The notes: generated by a model from the sequence alone, not told the origin. A DNA stretch of 64,000 nucleotides from Streptomyces sp. NBC_00554 (GCF_041431135.1 NZ_CP107799.1:3348001-3412000), one strand, 5' to 3'. Positions 8,582-16,464 are shown, counted from the stretch's first letter. Made by a program: numbers and translations.

Positions 8582-8892
8582 CCCCTCGACTGCGGCGTCG
8601 ACGGCATACTGACAGGGCTCGCGGATCACATACGTGTGTGACCCGCGATCCGGACGGTTCGACCGTCTGACGCCTGGGTACGTCAACCCGGCGCGCGCTC
8701 TTCCTAATTGGGGCCGCAGACCCCTAGCCACTGTCCGTACTCATAGGCTTACTATGAGTGACAGCAAGGGGCGGGGTCCCCGGGACAGGAAACTTGGGAG
8801 CGCGGTAGCGTCACCGCTGAACCACATCGCGCGTTACCCCGGGGGGCGACCCTCGGCCCCCTGAAAGAGCTTGTACCACCATGGAGGTGAGG
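8582..8892 (+). promoter_or_regulatory. Regulatory region of prsH-sigH with sigma-B-type promoter candidate and dyad
   Basis: This 311-bp gap has no convincing gene. A GTTC at 8657-8660 and GGGTAC at 8676-8681, 15 bases apart, fit the -35/-10 pattern used by the SigB/SigF/SigH group (GTTT, then GGGTAT). A perfect 8-bp dyad ACTCATAG-GCTTA-CTATGAGT spans 8739-8759. TAGGCT inside it could be a -10 element. The known S. coelicolor sigH locus is transcribed from several promoters including stress-specific ones, so autoregulation is expected; the exact assignment here is inference. Confidence 0.5.
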
Positions 8893-9306
8893 GTGTCCCA
8901 GATCGCAGGCGAGCCCGCGACCAAGGACTTCGTGGAAGTCCGGCTGCCCGCCGCGGGCGCCTACCTGTCGGTGCTGCGTACGGCCACGGCCGGACTCGCG
9001 GCCCGTTTGGACTTCACCCTCGACGAGATCGAGGACTTGCGCATCGCGGTGGACGAGGCCTGCGCGATCCTGCTGCAACAGGCCGTCCCCGGTTCGGTGC
9101 TCAGTTGTGTCTTCCGGCTCATCGACGACTCTCTGGAGGTCACTGTCTCGGCGCCGACTACGGACGGTCACGCCCCGGCGCGGGACACCTTCGCCTGGAC
9201 CGTCCTCTCCGCCCTCGCGGGCAAGGTCGAATCCACTGTCGCCGAGGACAAGACCGTGACGATCAGCCTCTACAAACAGCGCGGCGCGGGACCCGGGCCG
9301 GCGTGA
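8893..9306 (+). CDS. prsH: Anti-sigma factor of the RsbW/SpoIIAB GHKL family (PrsH/UshX)
   Basis: The protein is 137 residues if started at GTG 8893, which is preceded by GGAGGTGAG; ATG 8881 is possible but overlaps that site. The fold is a HATPase_c domain (ARLDFTLDEIEDLRIAVDEACAILLQQAVPG...VTISLYKQRGA). It should bind SigH and hold it inactive. Unlike RsbW, the N-box Asn is missing (DEACAILL where RsbW has EAC.NAV) and no D.G.G ATP-lid motif is visible, so kinase activity is doubtful. The stop TGA overlaps the GTG 9303 reading of sigH, which suggests translational coupling and fixed stoichiometry. Confidence 0.85.
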   Translation: MSQIAGEPATKDFVEVRLPAAGAYLSVLRTATAGLAARLDFTLDEIEDLRIAVDEACAILLQQAVPGSVLSCVFRLIDDSLEVTVSAPTTDGHAPARDTFAWTVLSALAGKVESTVAEDKTVTISLYKQRGAGPGPA

Positions 9307-10466
9307 GGAACGGGGACGGGCCGGTGCGGGAAGAAGAGCGCGGCACACGGGAGCTTCCCGCCGAGCGTGTCGGCGGGCCGCGGCACACCGCGGACGCCGT
9401 CGACGGCATCCCCGAGCAGGCCCGGCCGCACCCGGAGGACGGCGCGGCGTCCGCCGAGGCGGCGCCGGCCGACGAGGACGAACGGGAGAAGCTCTCCGGC
9501 CAGGGCGACGGGCAACGGGATCCGGAGGGTGCCTCGCCGAGCACGTCCTCGGACGGGCGGCTTGGGGCCTCCCCTGCCCGATCGGAGCCGGGAGCTCGGG
9601 GAATGGTGACGGGCGGGACTATGAGCGAGCACGAGCGGCACGACAAGCCGGAGGCGCAGAGCGTGCAGGGCGCGCAGCACGGGCCGAGTGCCCAGCAGAT
9701 CCGGCACGACCCCCAGGACCGCAGCGGGGCGCGGACGATGTTCATCGAGCTGCGCAAGCTGAAGGACGGCAGCGCCGAGTATGCGGAGCTGCGCAACCAG
9801 CTGGTCCGCATGCACCTGCCGCTCGTCGAGCACCTCGCGCGCCGCTTCCGCAACCGCGGGGAGCCGCTGGACGACCTCACACAGGTCGCCACCATCGGCC
9901 TGATCAAGTCGGTGGACCGCTTCGACCCGGAGCGCGGCGTCGAGTTCTCGACGTACGCGACGCCGACGGTGGTCGGTGAGATCAAGCGGCACTTCCGCGA
10001 CAAGGGCTGGGCGGTGCGCGTCCCGCGCAGGCTCCAGGAGCTGCGGCTCGCGCTGACCACGGCGACCGCGGAGCTCTCGCAGCTGCACGGCCGCTCCCCC
10101 ACGGTCCACGAGCTGGCCGAGAAGCTGGGCATCTCCGAGGAGGAGGTCCTGGAGGGCCTGGAGTCGGCCAACGCCTACTCCACGCTGTCCCTGGACGTCC
10201 CCGACACGGACGACGAGTCCCCGGCGGTCGCGGACACCCTGGGATCCGAGGACGAGGCACTGGAGGGCGTCGAGTACCGCGAGTCCCTCAAGCCCCTCCT
10301 CGAGGACCTCCCGCCCCGCGAGAAGCGAATCCTGCTGCTGCGCTTCTTCGGAAACATGACCCAGTCCCAGATCGCCCAGGAAGTCGGCATCTCCCAGATG
10401 CACGTCTCCCGGCTGCTGGCCCGGACCCTGGCCCAGCTCCGCGAGAAGCTGCTCGTCGAGGAGTAA
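9303..10466 (+). CDS. sigH: Stress-response sigma factor SigH (SigB/SigF family)
   Basis: The C-terminal 250 residues are a group 3 sigma factor. Region 2 is DDLTQVATIGLIKSVDRFDP and EFSTYATPTVVGEIKRHFRD, region 3 is about PRRLQELRLALTTATAEL, and region 4 is LPPREKRILLLRFFGNMTQS...GISQMHVSRLLARTLAQLRE. From GTG 9303 it is 387 residues with a 100-residue acidic, low-complexity N-terminus. In-frame ATG 9603 and ATG 9621 (MSEHERHDK) would give shorter forms, matching reports of several SigH isoforms in S. coelicolor. GTG 9303 overlaps the prsH stop. It directs stress and differentiation promoters and is antagonised by PrsH. A strong hairpin follows the stop. Confidence 0.92.
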   Translation: MRNGDGPVREEERGTRELPAERVGGPRHTADAVDGIPEQARPHPEDGAASAEAAPADEDEREKLSGQGDGQRDPEGASPSTSSDGRLGASPARSEPGARGMVTGGTMSEHERHDKPEAQSVQGAQHGPSAQQIRHDPQDRSGARTMFIELRKLKDGSAEYAELRNQLVRMHLPLVEHLARRFRNRGEPLDDLTQVATIGLIKSVDRFDPERGVEFSTYATPTVVGEIKRHFRDKGWAVRVPRRLQELRLALTTATAELSQLHGRSPTVHELAEKLGISEEEVLEGLESANAYSTLSLDVPDTDDESPAVADTLGSEDEALEGVEYRESLKPLLEDLPPREKRILLLRFFGNMTQSQIAQEVGISQMHVSRLLARTLAQLREKLLVEE

Positions 10467-10474
10467 AGCCCCTA

Positions 10475-10492
10475 CCCCTGCCGCGGCAGGGG
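10475..10492 (+). terminator. Hairpin terminator of prsH-sigH
   Basis: CCCCTGCCGCGGCAGGGG is a perfect self-complementary 18-mer 8 bases after the sigH stop. It could also serve the convergent membrane protein gene whose stop is 14 bases away. Confidence 0.7.
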
Positions 10493-10506
10493 TCCTAAGG
10501 GGTCCG

Positions 10507-10956
10507 TTACTTCGGTTCCTGGGCGCGGCCGGGGCCCTGGATGCCCAGTGCCCGGGTCGTCGCGGGGTTCACCAGCAGCACCAGTGCCGCGATCGCGACG
10601 ACCGCCAGGGCGATGCCGGCGGGGATCGCGACGCTGTCGGCCTGGAGCAGGTTGTAGGCGACGGGCAGCGCCATGATCTGGGTGACCACCGCGGGGCCCC
10701 GGCTCCAGCTGCGGCGCAGCAGCAGTCCGCGCGCGGCCAGCAGGGGCAGCAGAGCGAGTACGAGCAGTGTCACGCCGCCGGTGACGGCCTGCTGCCGGTC
10801 TTCGGATTCGCCGGTGAGGCCCAGTACGAGCACATAGAGACCGCCCGCGGCCAGGGCGAGCCCCTCGATCGCGGCCAGCGCCGCCGCTGCGGTCAGCCTC
10901 CCGGGACGGGGGTCTGCGGTGGGGGCGTCGGGGGTCGGATTCTGCTCACGGCTCAC
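10507..10956 (-). CDS. Small integral membrane protein, 149 aa, function unknown
   Basis: From GTG 10956 (VSREQNPTPDAP) the protein has a short Pro/Asp-rich N-terminus and four hydrophobic segments: AAAALAAIEGLALAAGGLYV, GVTLLVLALLPLLAARGLL, QIMALPVAYNLLQA and AGIALAVVAIAALVLLV. Its tail is Gly/Pro-rich. This is the common actinobacterial four-helix 'integral membrane protein' layout. No catalytic motif or partner is recognisable. It is convergent with sigH and divergent from the lipid kinase gene. Confidence 0.75.
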   Translation of the reverse strand: MSREQNPTPDAPTADPRPGRLTAAAALAAIEGLALAAGGLYVLVLGLTGESEDRQQAVTGGVTLLVLALLPLLAARGLLLRRSWSRGPAVVTQIMALPVAYNLLQADSVAIPAGIALAVVAIAALVLLVNPATTRALGIQGPGRAQEPK

Positions 10957-11103
10957 CCCTGAAGAGTAGCCGTCGGCCTCCGCGCACCCCAGCCCCCTCC
11001 CGGACCCGCCCCCGCTCCACGTGGCAGGCCTCACGGCCTGGACTCTTACTTGATCCCTACCTCGGGCTGGGCCGAGTACCCCCCAGTAGGTACGCTGCAA
11101 CTC

Positions 11104-12072
11104 ATGCGTGCACTTCTCGTGGTCAATCCGGCAGCAACCACCACAAGCGCGCGCACGCGTGACGTCTTGATCCACGCGCTGGCCAGTGAGATGAAGCTGG
11201 AGGCGGTCACCACCGAGTACCGCGGGCATGCCAGGGACCTCGGCAGGCAGGCAGCCGACAGCGAGGACATAGACCTGGTCGTCGCGCTCGGCGGCGACGG
11301 AACGGTCAACGAGGTCGTGAACGGCCTGCTGCACAACGGCCCCGATCCGGAGAGCCTGCCCCGCCTCGCGGTGGTCCCCGGCGGCTCCACCAACGTCTTC
11401 GCCCGCGCCCTCGGCCTGCCCAACGACGCCGTGGAAGCCACCGGCGCCCTGCTGGACGCGCTGCGCGAGGAGCGCGAGCGCACGATCGGCCTGGGCCTCG
11501 CCGCCGGCACCCCGGGCACCGAGGACGAGTCCGTACCGTCCCGCTGGTTCACCTTCTGCGCGGGGCTCGGGTTCGACGCGGGTGTGATCGGCAGGGTCGA
11601 GCAGCAGCGCGAGCGCGGCAAGCGCTCCACGCACGCCCTCTATTTGCGCCAAGTACTACGGCAGTTTTTGGACGATCCTCACCGCAGGCACGGCACGATC
11701 ACCCTGGAGCGTCCCGGCCAGGACCCGGTCACCGATCTGATCCTGTCCATAATCTGCAACACCTCACCGTGGACGTTTCTCGGCAATCGTCCGGTGTACG
11801 CCTCACCTAAGGCCTCGTTCGATACCGGGCTCGACGTACTCGGCCTCAGCCGCATGTCGACCGCCGCGGTTGCCCGGTATGCCACCCAGTTGCTCACTTC
11901 GTCCCCCGAGCGCGGACCCCATGGCAGGCATGCGGTGTCCCTGCACGATCTGACGGACTTCACCTTGCATTCGAAGGTGCCGCTCCCCCTCCAGATGGAC
12001 GGCGACCACCTCGGACTGCGTACGAGCGTGACGTTCACAGGCGTACGCCGTGCACTGCGTGTGATTGTGTGA
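11104..12072 (+). CDS. Diacylglycerol/sphingosine-kinase-like lipid kinase
   Basis: This 322-residue protein starts MRALLVVNPAATTTSARTRD, the usual DAGK catalytic-domain opening with VNP. The nucleotide loop LVVALGGDGTVNEVVNGLL (about residues 60-78) and VPGGSTNVFARALGLP (about 92-107) are intact. A beta-rich C-terminal domain follows, ending KVPLPLQMDGDHLGLRTSVTF. It should phosphorylate a membrane diacylglycerol-like lipid using ATP, in phospholipid recycling. No membrane span is present, so it would act at the inner face. Start choice: Met 11104 matches the fold N-terminus; upstream in-frame codons add only a non-conserved tail. Confidence 0.88.
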   Translation: MRALLVVNPAATTTSARTRDVLIHALASEMKLEAVTTEYRGHARDLGRQAADSEDIDLVVALGGDGTVNEVVNGLLHNGPDPESLPRLAVVPGGSTNVFARALGLPNDAVEATGALLDALREERERTIGLGLAAGTPGTEDESVPSRWFTFCAGLGFDAGVIGRVEQQRERGKRSTHALYLRQVLRQFLDDPHRRHGTITLERPGQDPVTDLILSIICNTSPWTFLGNRPVYASPKASFDTGLDVLGLSRMSTAAVARYATQLLTSSPERGPHGRHAVSLHDLTDFTLHSKVPLPLQMDGDHLGLRTSVTFTGVRRALRVIV

Positions 12073-12390
12073 GCGGAAGGGCCCAAAGTCCTTTCACTCG
12101 AACGTTTAGACCAGGGTCCACCCCATGGAAGTACGGCTGTGACCTAGTCGACACCGAGGAATCAAAAAAAACTTTCCTGAAGGGGTTGTATCCGCCGCTG
12201 AGGTTTGCGAGTCTCTACGTGGCGCTCGGGACGGCCCGCAACATCGGCCCCACAGAGAGCCAGAACCCCTCCTCAAAACTCAGGACCACGTCAGGTCATC
12301 TGACAGTCGGCCCTTCACTTGTTGAGGGATTCGTGAAAGCGTTCACATTCACAAGCAACGTGCATGTAATACCAAGGAGAGGTAGCAGCC
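12073..12390 (+). promoter_or_regulatory. Long untranslated upstream region of wblE
   Basis: This 318-bp stretch holds no gene. It contains an A8 tract at about 12166-12173. TTCACA (12342-12347) and TGTAAT (12365-12370) lie 17 bases apart and resemble a vegetative promoter. The inverted repeat GTGAA-AGCG-TTCAC at 12333-12346 overlaps that -35. The predicted start point would cut into the ribosome site, so transcription may instead begin further upstream, giving a long leader. WhiB-like genes are often controlled this way. Confidence 0.4.
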
Positions 12391-12648
12391 ATGGACTGGC
12401 GTCACAACGCCGTTTGCCGCGAGGAAGACCCCGAGCTCTTCTTCCCCATCGGCAACACCGGTCCTGCGCTGCTGCAGATCGAGGAAGCCAAGGCCGTCTG
12501 CCGCCGCTGCCCCGTCATGGAGCAGTGCCTGCAGTGGGCGCTCGAGTCCGGCCAGGACTCCGGCGTCTGGGGTGGCCTCAGCGAGGACGAGCGTCGCGCG
12601 ATGAAGCGCCGCGCCGCCCGCAACCGAGCCCGTCAGGCCACCGCCTGA
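12391..12648 (+). CDS. wblE: WhiB-family iron-sulfur regulator WblE (WhiB1 orthologue)
   Basis: This 85-residue WhiB-like protein has four Cys in the family pattern (AVCREED..., VCRRCPVMEQC), which coordinate a 4Fe-4S cluster. They are followed by the G[VI]WGGLSEDERR turn and a basic tail KRRAARNRARQ for DNA contact. The motif set matches WblE/WhiB1, an NO-sensitive partner of the primary sigma factor. ATG 12391 follows AAGGAGAGG. Next to it, convergent, is a PdtaS-like kinase; mycobacteria have whiB1 beside pdtaS as well, so the pairing is ancient. Confidence 0.95.
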   Translation: MDWRHNAVCREEDPELFFPIGNTGPALLQIEEAKAVCRRCPVMEQCLQWALESGQDSGVWGGLSEDERRAMKRRAARNRARQATA

Positions 12649-12757
12649 CGTTCCACCCCGCAACGAGCCTGAGCTTGGCGGCGCGTACAGCGAGTACGCA
12701 TCTCCCGCCCCCGAGCCGCAGCGCGCAGGACCCCCAATGCGCATAGCAGCGTAAGCA

Positions 12758-12785
12758 GTGGCCCCGGACTTCGGTCCGGGGCCAC
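12758..12785. terminator. Bidirectional terminator between wblE and pdtaS
   Basis: A perfect 12-bp stem GTGGCCCCGGAC/GTCCGGGGCCAC closes a TTCG tetraloop. It lies between two convergent genes and can stop both. Confidence 0.85.
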
Positions 12786-12876
12786 TGTCATGTGCCCTTG
12801 CGCCACTGGGCCGTTGCACCTGTTTGCGTGTGCGTGGATTGCGTGCAGGTGTGGGTCGGTTGTGTGTCGCTGTCGG

Positions 12877-14352
12877 CTACTTGTTCGCCCGTACCGGGAT
12901 GTCCAGGATCACCTGCGTACCGCGTTCCGGTGCCGCGACCATGTCGAAGGTTCCGCCCAACTCGCCCTCCACCAGTGTCCGTACGATCTGAAGCCCCAGG
13001 TTTCCCGAGCGGTGCGGGTCGAAGCCCTCGGGGAGTCCGACCCCGTCGTCCTGGACGGTGACCAGGAGCCGGGCGTCCTTGGTGGAGCCGCCGCGGACCG
13101 CCGAGACCTCGACCGTGCCGCGGTCGCCCTCGCGGAAGCCGTGCTCCAGGGCGTTCTGCAGGATTTCGGTGAGGACCATGGAGAGCGGGGTCGCGACCTC
13201 GGCGTCCAGGATCCCGAAGCGGCCGGTGCGCCGGCCGATCACCTTGCCGGGCGAGATCTCGGCGACCATGGCGAGCACCCGGTCGGCGATCTCGTCGAAC
13301 TCCACCCGCTCGTCCAGGTTCTGGGACAGCGTCTCGTGCACGATCGCGATCGATCCGACCCGGCGTACGGCTTCCTCCAGGGCTTCCCGGCCCCGGTCCG
13401 ACTCGATCCGCCTGGCCTGGAGCCGCAGCAGGGCCGCCACCGTCTGGAGGTTGTTCTTCACCCGGTGGTGGATCTCCCGGATGGTCGCGTCCTTGGTGAT
13501 CAACTCGCGCTCGCGGCGCCGCAGTTCGGTCACGTCACGCAGCAGCACCAGGGAACCGACGCGCGTGCCCTTGGGCTTGAGCGGGATCGCCCGCAGCTGG
13601 ATCACCCCGTCCTCGCTCTCGATCTCGAACTCGCGGGGCGCCCAGCCGCTGGCGACCTTGGCCAGCGCCTCGTCCACCGGCCCCCTGGACGGGGCGAGTT
13701 CGGCCGTGGTCGAGCCGAGGTTGTGCCCCACCAGGTCGGAGGCCAGGCCGAGGCGGTGGTACGCCGACAGCGCGTTCGGAGACGCGTACTGGACGATCCC
13801 GTCCGCGTCGAGGCGGATCAGCCCGTCGCCGACGCGGGGCGAGGCGTCCATGTCGACCTGCTGGTCGGGGAAGGGGAAGGAACCCGCCGCGATCATCTGG
13901 GCGAGATCGGAGGCGCTCTGGAGGTACGTCAGCTCCAGCCGGCTCGGGGTGCGCACGGTGAGGAGGTTGGTGTTGCGGGCGATGACACCGAGGACGCGCC
14001 CTTCCCGTCGTACGGGAATGGACTCGACCCGTACGGGAACCTCCTCACGCCACTCCGGGTCGCCCTCGCGCACGATCCGGCCCTCGTCGAGCGCGACGTC
14101 CAGCAGGGGGCGGCGGCCACGGGGGACGAGGTGGCCGACCATGTCGTCCTGGTACGAGGTCGGGCCGGTGTTGGGGCGCATCTGGGCCACGGAGACATAG
14201 CGGGTGCCGTCGCGCGTGGGGACCCACAGGACGAGGTCGGCGAAGGAGAGGTCGGAGAGCAACTGCCACTCCGAGACCAGCAGATGCAGCCACTCGAGGT
14301 CGGAGTCACCGAGGGCGGTGTGCTGGCGTACGAGGTCGTTCATGGAGGGCAC
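12877..14352 (-). CDS. pdtaS: PdtaS-like cytoplasmic sensor histidine kinase
   Basis: The protein is 491 residues from GTG 14352, or 488 from ATG 14343. Residues 1-150 are a GAF-type domain (LVRQHTALGDSDLEWLHLLV...RYVSVAQMRPNTGPTS). A PAS domain follows at about 170-280 (GDGLIRLDADGIVQYASPNA). Next come a HisKA_2 dimer helix with REIHHRVKNNLQTVAALLRL and a HATPase with LTEILQNALEHGF and VQDDGVGLPEGFD. There is no membrane span. In mycobacteria the orthologue phosphorylates the RNA-binding antiterminator PdtaR; no PdtaR gene is in this window. TACGCT 7 bases before the GTG suggests a leaderless transcript. Confidence 0.9.
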   Translation of the reverse strand: MPSMNDLVRQHTALGDSDLEWLHLLVSEWQLLSDLSFADLVLWVPTRDGTRYVSVAQMRPNTGPTSYQDDMVGHLVPRGRRPLLDVALDEGRIVREGDPEWREEVPVRVESIPVRREGRVLGVIARNTNLLTVRTPSRLELTYLQSASDLAQMIAAGSFPFPDQQVDMDASPRVGDGLIRLDADGIVQYASPNALSAYHRLGLASDLVGHNLGSTTAELAPSRGPVDEALAKVASGWAPREFEIESEDGVIQLRAIPLKPKGTRVGSLVLLRDVTELRRRERELITKDATIREIHHRVKNNLQTVAALLRLQARRIESDRGREALEEAVRRVGSIAIVHETLSQNLDERVEFDEIADRVLAMVAEISPGKVIGRRTGRFGILDAEVATPLSMVLTEILQNALEHGFREGDRGTVEVSAVRGGSTKDARLLVTVQDDGVGLPEGFDPHRSGNLGLQIVRTLVEGELGGTFDMVAAPERGTQVILDIPVRANK

Positions 14353-14823
14353 ATGTGCGAGCGTACCCGGCGTATACGACAGTCTCCGAAATCAGCCACC
14401 CGCAGGGGGCGACCAGCATCTCCAGTACGCACCACCGGGAGCCGGCCCGGGCCCGGAAACACCCGCGGGCCGCGGCGCCTGAGAGGGACCCTCAGCCCTC
14501 CCGGCACCGCAGCCCGGAGCAACAACGGCCACGGGGTGTGCGGTCCCGATCGGCCGAAGAGAGGAGCCGGAGCAGTCAGGGCAGAGAGCCCGGTTCCTCG
14601 GTCCGTCTTCCTGTGCGGGGAAGACGGAGGCTTGTTCAGTTCGATGCTCTGCCTACGATACCCACGGCCGAGCACTGTGGACTAGACCATGGTCCTGCGT
14701 GCAGGTGCCGTCTGTCCATGGGTCGACGATGTTTGTTGTATTTCTGTCCAACATCCAACATCGCCCCTCACGCAGACTAACCCGCATCGGTTCATGAACG
14801 GGCCGGATTGGCGCCATCCAGGT
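14353..14823. other. 471-bp gap with an orphan DasR-like site and a hairpin
   Basis: No ORF here has plausible start and content. It contains GTGGACTAGACCA at 14677-14689, identical over 13 bases to the DasR-like site upstream of dasR. It also contains a 9-bp hairpin CCGTCTTCC/GGAAGACGG at 14603-14627. An AT-richer, promoter-like stretch lies at about 14735-14770. Either pdtaS has a long leader or a small RNA is encoded here. Confidence 0.4.
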
Positions 14824-15477
14824 TCATGACGGGGGCCACACCGCCATGGCGAGTTCGGCGATGGCTTCCAGGTCCTCCCTGGTGGCTCCGTCCCGGGCCT
14901 GCTGGGACATCCCCTGGATCATCGCGCCGGTGTGCCGGGCGAGGGCGGACGCATCGGTCTCCGGGGGCAGCTCGCCTGCGGCGATCCCCGCTTTCACACG
15001 AGTCTCGAACGCGGCGATGTTGGCGTTGCGCAGCTCACGCAGGGAGGCCTCGACCTCGGGCGACGTGCAGTTGGTGGCCGCGTGGACGACCAGGCAGCCG
15101 TGCGGGTGGTCCGGGTCGGTGTACTCGGCGGCGGCCTCGCGCAGCATCCGCTCCACCGCGGCGCGCGCCGTGGGTTCCTCGGCGAGTGCGCGGTCACCGA
15201 ACGAGCCGTACCTCGTGCCGTACACACGGACGACCTCGTCGAAGAGCGACCGCTTGTCGCCGAACGCCGCGTACAGGCTCGGTGCTCCGATGCCCATGAC
15301 GCGGGTGAGGTCGGAGACGGAGGTCGCCTCGTACCCGTGCTCCCAGAAGGCGAGGATCGCCTTCTCCAGCGCGGTTTCGCGGTCGAAGGAACGGGGGCGG
15401 CCGCGTTGCTTGGTCGCCGCCTTGGCCGTGCCGCCGTCGCGCTCGGTCTGCTGCGCGTCCACCTGCCTGCTCACCAT
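14824..15477 (-). CDS. TetR/AcrR-family regulator
   Basis: This 217-residue repressor starts MVSRQVDAQQTERDGG. The helix-turn-helix is GRPRSFDRETALEKAILAFWEHGYEATSVSDLTRVMGIGAPSLYAAFGDKRSLFDEVV (about residues 30-90), followed by an all-helical ligand domain with a Cys in PHGCLVVHAATN. It is divergent from an SDR oxidoreductase across 97 bp that carry a duplicated 20-bp motif, so it very likely represses both itself and the SDR gene. The ligand is unknown; members of this subfamily often sense electrophiles or quinones. Confidence 0.88.
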   Translation of the reverse strand: MVSRQVDAQQTERDGGTAKAATKQRGRPRSFDRETALEKAILAFWEHGYEATSVSDLTRVMGIGAPSLYAAFGDKRSLFDEVVRVYGTRYGSFGDRALAEEPTARAAVERMLREAAAEYTDPDHPHGCLVVHAATNCTSPEVEASLRELRNANIAAFETRVKAGIAAGELPPETDASALARHTGAMIQGMSQQARDGATREDLEAIAELAMAVWPPS

Positions 15478-15490
15478 GGGATGGATTTTA

Positions 15491-15558
15491 TAGCGGGTAC
15501 TAGAGAAATGTCGGCGGGCTGTTGTACGGTTTTTTCTGTAGCGACCACTAGTGAAATG
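15491..15558. promoter_or_regulatory. Two tandem 20-bp operator candidates between tetR and SDR
   Basis: TAGCGGGTACTAGAGAAATG (15491-15510) and TAGCGACCACTAGTGAAATG (15539-15558) agree at 16 of 20 positions. They are spaced 48 bp apart and share an ACTAG core; the second contains the palindrome CACTAGTG. They flank the likely promoters of the divergent TetR and SDR genes, so they are the natural binding sites of the repressor. Confidence 0.65.
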
Positions 15559-15574
15559 CGAAGGGGGCGTCGGC

Positions 15575-16327
15575 ATGAGTGTGCTCACGGGCAGGACGGC
15601 ACTGGTCACGGGCGGGAGCAGGGGCATCGGGCGGGCCATCGCCGAGCGGCTGGGCGGTGACGGCGCGCGGGTGGCCGTGCACTACGGCAGCGATGAGACA
15701 GCCGCGAAGCAGACGGTCGCCGCGATCGAGGCGGCCGGCGGATCGGCGTTCACGATCGGGGTGGAGCTCGGGCGGCCGGGCGACGCCGAGGCCCTCTGGG
15801 AGGCCTTCGACCGGCACGCGGACGGCGTGGACATCCTGGTGAACAACGCCGGGATAGGCACGTCACGGGCGCTCGGCGAGATCGACGAGCAGGAGTACGA
15901 CAGGGTCTTCGCGGTGAACGTGAAGGCGCCCCACTTCATCGTCAAGCACGGCCTCGGCCGGCTGCGCGACGGCGGGCGGGTCATCAACATCTCTTCGGGG
16001 CTCGCGCGGACCGCGGTGATGCCGGACAAGATGGCGTACGCGATGACGAAGGGCGCCCTGGATGTCTTCACCCGGGACCTGTCCAAGGTCCTCGGCCCCC
16101 GGGGCATCACGGTGAACTCGGTGGCGCCGGGCATCATCGACACCGAAAGCAACGCCGGGTTCCTGCGCGCGAGCGACGAGGCATGGGCGCAGGCCGCGGC
16201 GATATCGGCACTGGGCCAGGTGGGGACACCGGCGGCGGTGGCGGACGTGGTGGCGTTCCTGGCCTCGGACGCCGGGCGGTGGGTGACGGGGAGCTGGGTG
16301 GACGCGACCGGGGGTTCGCTCACCTAG
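15575..16327 (+). CDS. SDR-family oxidoreductase
   Basis: This 250-residue classical short-chain dehydrogenase has the NAD(P) motif TGGSRGIGRAIAERL near residue 12, the NNAG motif (LVNNAGIG), a catalytic Ser in INISSGLA, and Tyr-Lys in MAYAMTKGALDVFTRDLSKVL. The end is GSWVDATGGSLT. Arg after TGGS and HYGSDE favour NADPH. ATG 15575 is chosen over earlier in-frame codons because it begins the Rossmann strand directly. The substrate is unknown. Regulation by the divergent TetR protein is likely from the shared operators. Confidence 0.88.
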   Translation: MSVLTGRTALVTGGSRGIGRAIAERLGGDGARVAVHYGSDETAAKQTVAAIEAAGGSAFTIGVELGRPGDAEALWEAFDRHADGVDILVNNAGIGTSRALGEIDEQEYDRVFAVNVKAPHFIVKHGLGRLRDGGRVINISSGLARTAVMPDKMAYAMTKGALDVFTRDLSKVLGPRGITVNSVAPGIIDTESNAGFLRASDEAWAQAAAISALGQVGTPAAVADVVAFLASDAGRWVTGSWVDATGGSLT

Positions 16328-16387
16328 GGCTGCGCGTCGCTCTGAAGGAAGGCGGCCCCACGGGCTCCTCGGAGGCAACTCTGTTAG

Positions 16388-16403
16388 ATTGGTCTAAACC
16401 ATA
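16388..16403 (+). promoter_or_regulatory. DasR-responsive element (dre) upstream of nagB
   Basis: ATTGGTCTAAACCATA matches the dre consensus (TGGTCTAGACCA core) with one change. It lies 62 bp before nagB. DasR is the GntR regulator encoded at 22547 and is released by glucosamine-6-phosphate, the NagB substrate. Confidence 0.85.
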
Positions 16404-16464
16404 CGTGTCCCCTCCGGGTCCCAGTTGAGTCCCCTTCTCTTCTCTCCAGATCGGCAGGCCCAGC

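Noticed and set aside
8754..8864. A 36-codon gene before prsH
   Set aside because: It has no ribosome site, no motif and overlaps the regulatory dyad, so it is more likely untranslated leader.
14340..14675. A 111-codon minus-strand gene in the pdtaS upstream gap
   Set aside because: Composition is Arg/Pro-rich GC shadow, with no ribosome site and no motif.
12790..14685. Plus-strand open frame of about 631 codons
   Set aside because: It is antisense to the well-supported PdtaS kinase and lacks motifs.
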